From positions 1-9,800 of the forward strand of contig QHUF01000005.1 in NCBI GenBank assembly GCA_003221075.1: a stretch of DNA of 9,800 nucleotides, read 5' to 3'. The translations under genes and the position numbers were made by a program. The notes beneath the pieces were generated by a model. It had not been told where the DNA came from, made no database searches, and saw only the letters and a program-made list of their open reading frames with translations. Source of the stretch: Gemmatimonadota bacterium. GTDB taxonomy: Bacteria; Gemmatimonadota; Gemmatimonadetes; Gemmatimonadales; GWC2-71-9. Below are positions 5,800-9,800 of the stretch, in pieces. How positions within the stretch are numbered: position 1 is the stretch's first letter; every line of letters starts with the position of its first letter.

Positions 5800-6842
5800 T
5801 GCGCTTCGGCTATTGGTTGCCGGTATTCGGCGGGTGGCTGCGCAACGTCGAGGACGAGCGCATGGAAGCCGAGTGGTCCTACGTCCGGCGACTTGCGCGC
5901 GCGAGTGAACGGGCGGGATTCGATCTCACATTGATCGCGGAGCTCAATCTCAACGACATCAAGGGGCCCGACGCACCCGCCCTCGACGCCTGGTCCACGG
6001 CCGCCGCACTAGCGGCGGTGACCGACCGGCTCGAGTTGATGGTGGCGGTGCGTCCGACGTTCCATCCGCCCGCGCTGCTCGCCAAACAGGCGGCGAATAT
6101 CGATCACATCTCGGGCGGCCGGCTGTCGCTCAACGTCGTGTCGTCGTGGTGGGCCGAGGAGGCGAAACAATACGGAGTGGAGTTCGACACGCACGACGCG
6201 CGCTACGCCCGGACCGCTGAATGGCTGGCGGTCGTCGACGGCCTCTGGTCCGAGCGACGATTCAGTTTCGCGGGCAAGTACTACAACGTGGAGAACGCCA
6301 TCCTCGAGCCGAAACCAGTGCGCCAGCCACGGCCGACCCTCTACGCCGGGGGTGAATCGCCGGCGGCAAAAGCGCTGATCGCCCGCTCCTGCGACGGCTA
6401 CCTGATGCACGGCGACCCACCCGAGCGGGTCGCCGCCAAGGTCGCCGACATGCAGGCGCTGCGGGACGAAAAGGGGCTACCGCCGCTCGTCTACGGTGTC
6501 GCCGGCTATGTCGTCTGTCGCGCGACCGAGACGGCCGCGCGGCGCGAGATCGAGCGAATCACCGACGTCCGGCAGAACGCGGCCGGCTACGCGAACTACG
6601 AACAGTGGCTCGCGAACACCCAGCTCGAGCAACGCGTGAGCCTGGAGGACTATTCCGTCTCGAATCGCGGGCTAAAGGCGGGACTCACGGGAACACCGGA
6701 GCAAATCGCCGATCGCATTCGTGCGTTCGAGCAGGCGGGCGTGGACCTCTTGCTGCTGCAGTTCAGTCCGCAGCTCGAGGAGATGGAGCGATTCGCCGAG
6801 GAGGTCATCCCGCTCGTCAACGAGCCATCGCCTGTGCAATGA
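5799..6842 (+). CDS. LLM-class FMNH2-dependent monooxygenase (SfnG/SsuD-like)
   Basis: A 347-residue luciferase-like TIM-barrel flavin monooxygenase; such enzymes use FMNH2 and O2, here probably on an organosulfur compound. Motifs: FGYWLPVFGGW at the start, the signature LAKQAANIDHISGGRLSLNVVSSW (about 92-115), FAGKYYNVENAILEPKPVRQPRPTLYAGG, and LTGTPEQIADRIRAFEQAGVDLLLLQF near the C-terminus. Residues used by E. coli SsuD look replaced by eye: Cys54 by Ala (PALDAW), and Arg226/His228 by non-equivalent residues in YGVAGYVVCRAT. The C-terminal stretch YSVSNRGLKAGLTGTP is closer to dimethyl-sulfone monooxygenase SfnG. I therefore prefer 'SfnG/SsuD-like, substrate unknown'. The ATG overlaps the previous stop by one base, with AGAGAGG (5785-5791) as Shine-Dalgarno. 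Its 3' end overlaps the convergent hemG by 26 bp. No transporter gene accompanies it. Confidence 0.88.
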   Translation: MRFGYWLPVFGGWLRNVEDERMEAEWSYVRRLARASERAGFDLTLIAELNLNDIKGPDAPALDAWSTAAALAAVTDRLELMVAVRPTFHPPALLAKQAANIDHISGGRLSLNVVSSWWAEEAKQYGVEFDTHDARYARTAEWLAVVDGLWSERRFSFAGKYYNVENAILEPKPVRQPRPTLYAGGESPAAKALIARSCDGYLMHGDPPERVAAKVADMQALRDEKGLPPLVYGVAGYVVCRATETAARREIERITDVRQNAAGYANYEQWLANTQLEQRVSLEDYSVSNRGLKAGLTGTPEQIADRIRAFEQAGVDLLLLQFSPQLEEMERFAEEVIPLVNEPSPVQ

Positions 6843-7887
6843 GGCGCGCCGCCTCGCGCCCCGAACGGACACAGGCCGAGACGCCTGCTCCGTCGTAGCC
6901 CGCCCCGGCGATCGCGAGGGGTGGGAGCCGCCTCAGGCGCGCTCGCACGGCGGCGACATGCTCGGCATGACGCGCGCGGTAGCGCGGCAGTCCGCGGTTC
7001 CAATAGAACACGCGCGACCACAGCGGCTCGCCGCGAATACCGAGGATTGCGGCGAGCTCGGCGTGCGCCACGTTGGCCGGACCATCATCGATCGCGGGGA
7101 GATAGGCGCGCAGGAGCACATGACCATCGGGAGCCCGGCCAGGGAATTTCTGCGATGCGTACGTGCAGGCGCGGAGAGTAGCATGCTGCGCCCCTACAAT
7201 ATTCCTGTCTACCACAAATCCCGCCCCAGTCAACGGCCCCCCGATCTGATCCGTGCGATACGCGAGGGAGACAGTGATGCTCGGCACGTAGACAACCTCG
7301 GCGAGCACGCGCGCATGCGTGACGCCAACGCTCTCCAATAAACGACCTGTGGCGTATGCGGGCAGCGCGAGCACGATCCCGTCCGCATCGTGCGCCGAGC
7401 CCCCGGTGATCGCCGCATGCCAGCGTGAGCCTCTGCGAACGAGGCCGGCCACTCCCTGGGCCAGGCGCAGGGTGCCGGCGAGCCGCTCGGCCAGGGCGGC
7501 CACGGGCTCGCCCATCCCGTTTGCGAAGCTGCGAAATCCCGCTTTGACCTCCGCGCTCGACGCATCGATTCCGAGGAGCTGGGCCGCGCGGCCCTCCTCG
7601 ATCGGCTCCAGCGCCTTCCCCGTCCATAGCGCCGTGCCCCTCGCCCCTTGGCCGACCAGGTGATCGCCAATTCCCAGCTCATTTGCGAGCTCAGGCAATT
7701 CGGGCTCGCTCGCGAGGAAGCCGTCGGGGCCGCCTTCGACGACGAATCCCTCCACGTGCTCGGTCACGATCACTCCACCGGCGCGACGCTCGCTCTCCAG
7801 CAGGGTGACGTCGACGCCGCCGGTTCGCGTCAGCTCCCAGGCCGCGGCGAGTCCGGCGATCCCGGCACCGACAACCACAACCCTCAC
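6817..7887 (-). CDS. hemG: Protoporphyrinogen/coproporphyrinogen oxidase, HemY-type flavoprotein, shortened
   Basis: FAD-dependent oxidase for the aromatisation step of haem synthesis (protoporphyrinogen IX or coproporphyrinogen III). The Rossmann FAD loop is VVVVGAGIAGLAAAWEL (3-19), then LLESERRAGGVIVTEHVEGFVVEGGPDGF (29-57). Later blocks are FANGMGEPVAALAERL (121-136), YASQKFPGRAPDGHVLLRAYL (243-263) and LPPLAIAGAGYDGAGVSACVRSGREAAR (321-348), the second FAD-binding block. It has 356 residues against a usual 450-470. By motif spacing, about 100 residues of the substrate-binding/helical domain are missing between EPIEEGR (~94-100) and GMG (~124). The frame is intact. The start is GTG at 7887, overlapping the hemH stop as GTGA; a GTG at 7893 is also possible. 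An open frame extends upstream to 8139 but is out-of-frame hemH sequence. Whether the substrate is proto- or coproporphyrinogen cannot be told here. Confidence 0.82.
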   Translation of the reverse strand: MRVVVVGAGIAGLAAAWELTRTGGVDVTLLESERRAGGVIVTEHVEGFVVEGGPDGFLASEPELPELANELGIGDHLVGQGARGTALWTGKALEPIEEGRAAQLLGIDASSAEVKAGFRSFANGMGEPVAALAERLAGTLRLAQGVAGLVRRGSRWHAAITGGSAHDADGIVLALPAYATGRLLESVGVTHARVLAEVVYVPSITVSLAYRTDQIGGPLTGAGFVVDRNIVGAQHATLRACTYASQKFPGRAPDGHVLLRAYLPAIDDGPANVAHAELAAILGIRGEPLWSRVFYWNRGLPRYRARHAEHVAAVRARLRRLPPLAIAGAGYDGAGVSACVRSGREAARLIAQAMAR

Positions 7888-8682
7888 AGCCACCCTCGCT
7901 CTGAGGCGGCAGTGCGCACGACGGCGGCTACCGCGGCCACCAGGCCGGCGTCGTCGTTGAGTGATGCCGTTCGCTCGAGCTGTATACCGAGTCGGCGGGC
8001 CAGCGCCTGATACTCCACGTCGATGTCGTACAGGATTTCGACGTGATCGCACACGAAACCGATAGGAACGAGGAGCACCGCTTCGTGGCCCGCCTTCGCG
8101 AGCTCCGTTAACACCGTGGCCACGTCGGGGCCGAGCCACGGCTCCGCGGTGGCGCCGGCGCTCTGATACGCGAGGCGCCAGCCACTCAAGCGAGCGCGCG
8201 CCGCGACCTCGCCCGCACTGGCCTTGAGCTCATCCGGATAAGGGTCGGCCGATGCCAGAATCCGCTCGGGCAGACTGTGCGCCGAAAAGACGACCTTTAC
8301 CTTTGACGGCCGCGGAAAGCGTTGCAGCGCCTGCACCACGCGGTTCGCGACGGCATCGAGGAATTCCGGCTGCTTCCACCAGGTGCGGACAAGCGCGACG
8401 TCCAGCCGGCCGTCCGCGGCCTGGAGAAGCTTCTTCTCGTAGGCCCCGACCGACATGTTCGAGTAATGCGAGCGCTCGTCCAATACCGGCGGCCTGGGCG
8501 CGGGTGAACTCGAGAATCGGTGAGCGTCCGCCGATGCGTGCGTAGCGCGCGCGGATCTCCTCCACGAGTTGCGGCTTGGTGGGCCGGCCGCCCCGCACAT
8601 CCATCAGGTAGGGCTCGACCTCATCGATGTTGCCGGGCCCGCCGTATGCCATCACCAGTACGGCGATCCGCTCAGCCGCCAT
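7884..8682 (-). pseudogene. hemH: Ferrochelatase, disrupted by internal deletion and frameshift
   Basis: Ferrochelatase inserts Fe2+ into a porphyrin in the last steps of haem synthesis. The N-terminal part (ATG at 8682) is clear: AERIAVLVMAYGGPGNIDEV, then RGGRPTKPQLVEEIRARYA, GGRSPILEFTRAQAAGIGRA. The C-terminal part is clear in another frame: HYSNMSVGAYEKKL (H at 8468), VVFSAHSLPERIL with the catalytic His, QSAGATAEPWLGPDV, and VPIGFVCDHVEILYDIDVEY with the catalytic Glu. About 40-45 residues that normally link these parts (GMRHW.P-type strand through to LAPHYS) are absent in all frames. Joining the halves needs a frame change near 8468-8480. The span is 799 bases, not a multiple of three. 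As given, no full-length product can be made. The ATG overlaps the hemE stop by 11 bases; the stop overlaps the hemG start. A genuine lesion and an assembly gap are both possible. Confidence 0.88.
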
Positions 8683-9682
8683 GCACGAGATCCACGACAG
8701 CCCGAACCGCGGCGACGTCGGTCTCCGGCAGGATGCCGTGGCCGAGATTGAAGATGTGGCCAGGACGTCTTTCCGCCCGCGCGAGGATGTCGCGGACCTG
8801 ACGCGTACATTCCGGGGCCGGGGCAAGTAGGGCGGCCGGCTCGAGATTGCCCTGGATCGCGAGCTCTCCGATGCGGGCCCATGCGGCATCCAGAGGAATC
8901 CGCCAGTCGACGCTGATGACGTCGCCACCAGCCGCGGCAAAGTCTTCCAGAAACGTCGCGGTGCCGGTACCGAAGTGAATCAGGGGCACCTTCGCGGCAC
9001 TCGCCAGTGCCAGCGCCTTGCGGCTGTGCGGTTGTACGTAGGTGCGATAGTCGTCAGGCGAGAGACAGCCGACCCAGCTGTCGAACAGCTGCAACGCCTG
9101 CGCCCCGGCGCGCGCCTGGGCCGCCAAGAACTTGCCGACGACTTCAGCGAGCTTGTTCAACAACAGGTGCCAGGTGTCCGGTGTCTGGTACATGAACTGC
9201 TTGGTCTTGGTGAATGTGCGGCTGGCTCCACCTTCGATGGCATAACTCGCGAGCGTGAACGGCGCGCCGGCAAAACCGATGAGCGGCACGTCCGCGGGGA
9301 GCTCGCGCCGCGCCAATCGGATCGCCTCCATCACATAGCCGAGCTCGGCGTCCACGTTGAAGGTGGGCAGTCGCTCGACATCGGCGGCATCGCGGATCGG
9401 GCGGTCGATGTGCGGGCCTTCGCCTGCCGTGAAGCTCAAGCCGAGCCGCAGCGCCTCGAAGGGCAGCAGGATGTCGGCGAATGCGATCGCGGCATCGACG
9501 CCGAGGCGCGCGACGGGCTGCAGCGTGACCTCGGCGGCGAGCTCGGGATTATGGCACAGATCGAGGATGGAATGACGTTGCCGGAGCTTGCGGTACTGCG
9601 GCATGTACCGACCCGCCTGCCGCATGAACCAGACTGGAGTGACGTCCGTGCGCTCCCGCCGACACGCTTTAAGAAACCGCAG
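8672..9682 (-). CDS. hemE: Uroporphyrinogen decarboxylase; start codon uncertain
   Basis: Decarboxylates the four acetate side chains of uroporphyrinogen III to give coproporphyrinogen III. The coding sequence is unmistakable from RFLKACRRERTDVTPVWFM onward. The signature MRQAGRYMPQYR carries the substrate-binding arginines; then come FADILLPFEALRLGLSF with the catalytic Asp region, GFAGAPFTLASYAIEGG, LQLFDSWVGCLSP, HFGTGTATF, VISVDWRIPL and FNLGHGILPETD. About 336 residues if counted from 9682, near the family norm of about 350. The first ATG in frame (9625) lies inside WFMRQAGRYM and would drop conserved sequence. Between it and an upstream in-frame TAA there is no ATG, GTG or TTG. The CTG at 9682 is where homology starts and is used as a provisional limit. 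First of three overlapping haem genes; its stop lies within the hemH start. Confidence 0.95.
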   Translation of the reverse strand: MRFLKACRRERTDVTPVWFMRQAGRYMPQYRKLRQRHSILDLCHNPELAAEVTLQPVARLGVDAAIAFADILLPFEALRLGLSFTAGEGPHIDRPIRDAADVERLPTFNVDAELGYVMEAIRLARRELPADVPLIGFAGAPFTLASYAIEGGASRTFTKTKQFMYQTPDTWHLLLNKLAEVVGKFLAAQARAGAQALQLFDSWVGCLSPDDYRTYVQPHSRKALALASAAKVPLIHFGTGTATFLEDFAAAGGDVISVDWRIPLDAAWARIGELAIQGNLEPAALLAPAPECTRQVRDILARAERRPGHIFNLGHGILPETDVAAVRAVVDLVHGG

Positions 9683-9800
9683 GCTGCGGGGCCTCGAGAG
9701 CGATGAGAATCGTGTCGCCGTCCATTTTTACTTGATACGAGGCCACGGAATGAACGGGCGGGCCGCCGAGCACTCGGCCGGTCTCGAGCGAGAACACGCC
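9669..9800 (-). CDS. Rieske [2Fe-2S]-type protein, 3' end only
   Basis: Forty-three codons enter from the right edge, beginning GVFSLETGRVLGGPPVHSVA and continuing ASYQVKMDGDTILIALEAP to PAVS and a TAA stop. The pattern G-x-F-x-L-x-TG-x-V-x-x-GPP ... Y-x-V-x-x-x-GD is the segment that follows the second C-x2-H cluster ligands in Rieske ferredoxins and the small subunits of nitrite reductases or ring dioxygenases. The cluster ligands themselves lie outside the window, so the match rests on the tail alone. The 3' end overlaps the upstream part of the hemE reading frame, an arrangement that may reflect missing DNA. Same strand as the haem operon, so it could be its first gene. Confidence 0.68.
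   Translation of the reverse strand, partial: GVFSLETGRVLGGPPVHSVASYQVKMDGDTILIALEAPQPAVS

Noticed and set aside
7888..8139. N-terminal extension of hemG by about 84 codons
   Set aside because: It translates out-of-frame hemH sequence (Arg-rich); the HemY family starts directly at the FAD loop, and the GTG at 7887 overlaps the hemH stop as GTGA.
8975..9706. Plus-strand open frame of 243 codons opposite hemE
   Set aside because: Shadow of hemE, whose signatures are continuous on the minus strand.

Overview
The window is a gene-dense, GC-rich bacterial chromosome segment of housekeeping genes. The taxon cannot be fixed from sequence alone. High GC, a hemE-hemH-hemG block, PD40/TolB-like propellers and what look like leaderless promoters would suit Gemmatimonadota or a similar soil phylum; this is an inference. 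I saw no rRNA, tRNA, CRISPR array, insertion sequence or phage gene. No gene-free stretch exceeds 300 bases; the longest, 4131-4336, turns out to be the most interesting part.

Layout. 2-64 (+) is the last 20 codons of infA. 103-~795 (-) is signal peptidase I (lepB), and 768-1763 (-) is a secreted TolB-like beta-propeller protein. From a short divergent promoter region run a small protein of unknown function (1822-2142, +) and transketolase tkt (2139-4130, +), which overlap by 4 bases. Next comes a putative attenuator leader (4105-4331). It has a promoter whose -10 box starts on the tkt stop codon, an apparently leaderless 32-codon ORF containing CC-x2-CC-x2-CC, nested RNA hairpins, a strong intrinsic terminator and a strong Shine-Dalgarno. 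It precedes a tightly packed operon (4337-6842, +): an SsuE/MsuE-type FMN reductase, a RimK-like ATP-grasp ligase and an SfnG/SsuD-like FMNH2-dependent monooxygenase. Converging on it from the right (-) is a haem operon: hemE (8672-~9682), hemH (7884-8682, broken) and hemG (6817-7887, short), overlapping head to tail. The 3' end of a Rieske-type protein gene (9669-9800) lies upstream.

How it fits together. The reductase and monooxygenase form a classic two-component system for releasing sulfur from organosulfur compounds. A cysteine-codon-rich leader ORF in front of such an operon suggests cysteine-responsive attenuation, a control logic described for polycysteine leaderless ORFs in mycobacteria. 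The ATP-grasp enzyme in the middle of the operon is not part of any ssu/msu/sfn pathway I know.

Sequence integrity. Four places look as if DNA is missing: the TolB-like/lepB junction (~795-815), inside hemG (~7560-7600), inside hemH (~8468-8490) and at the 5' end of hemE (~9682). Either the assembly has small collapses or these genes are really damaged or remodelled. Interpret the haem genes and lepB with that in mind.
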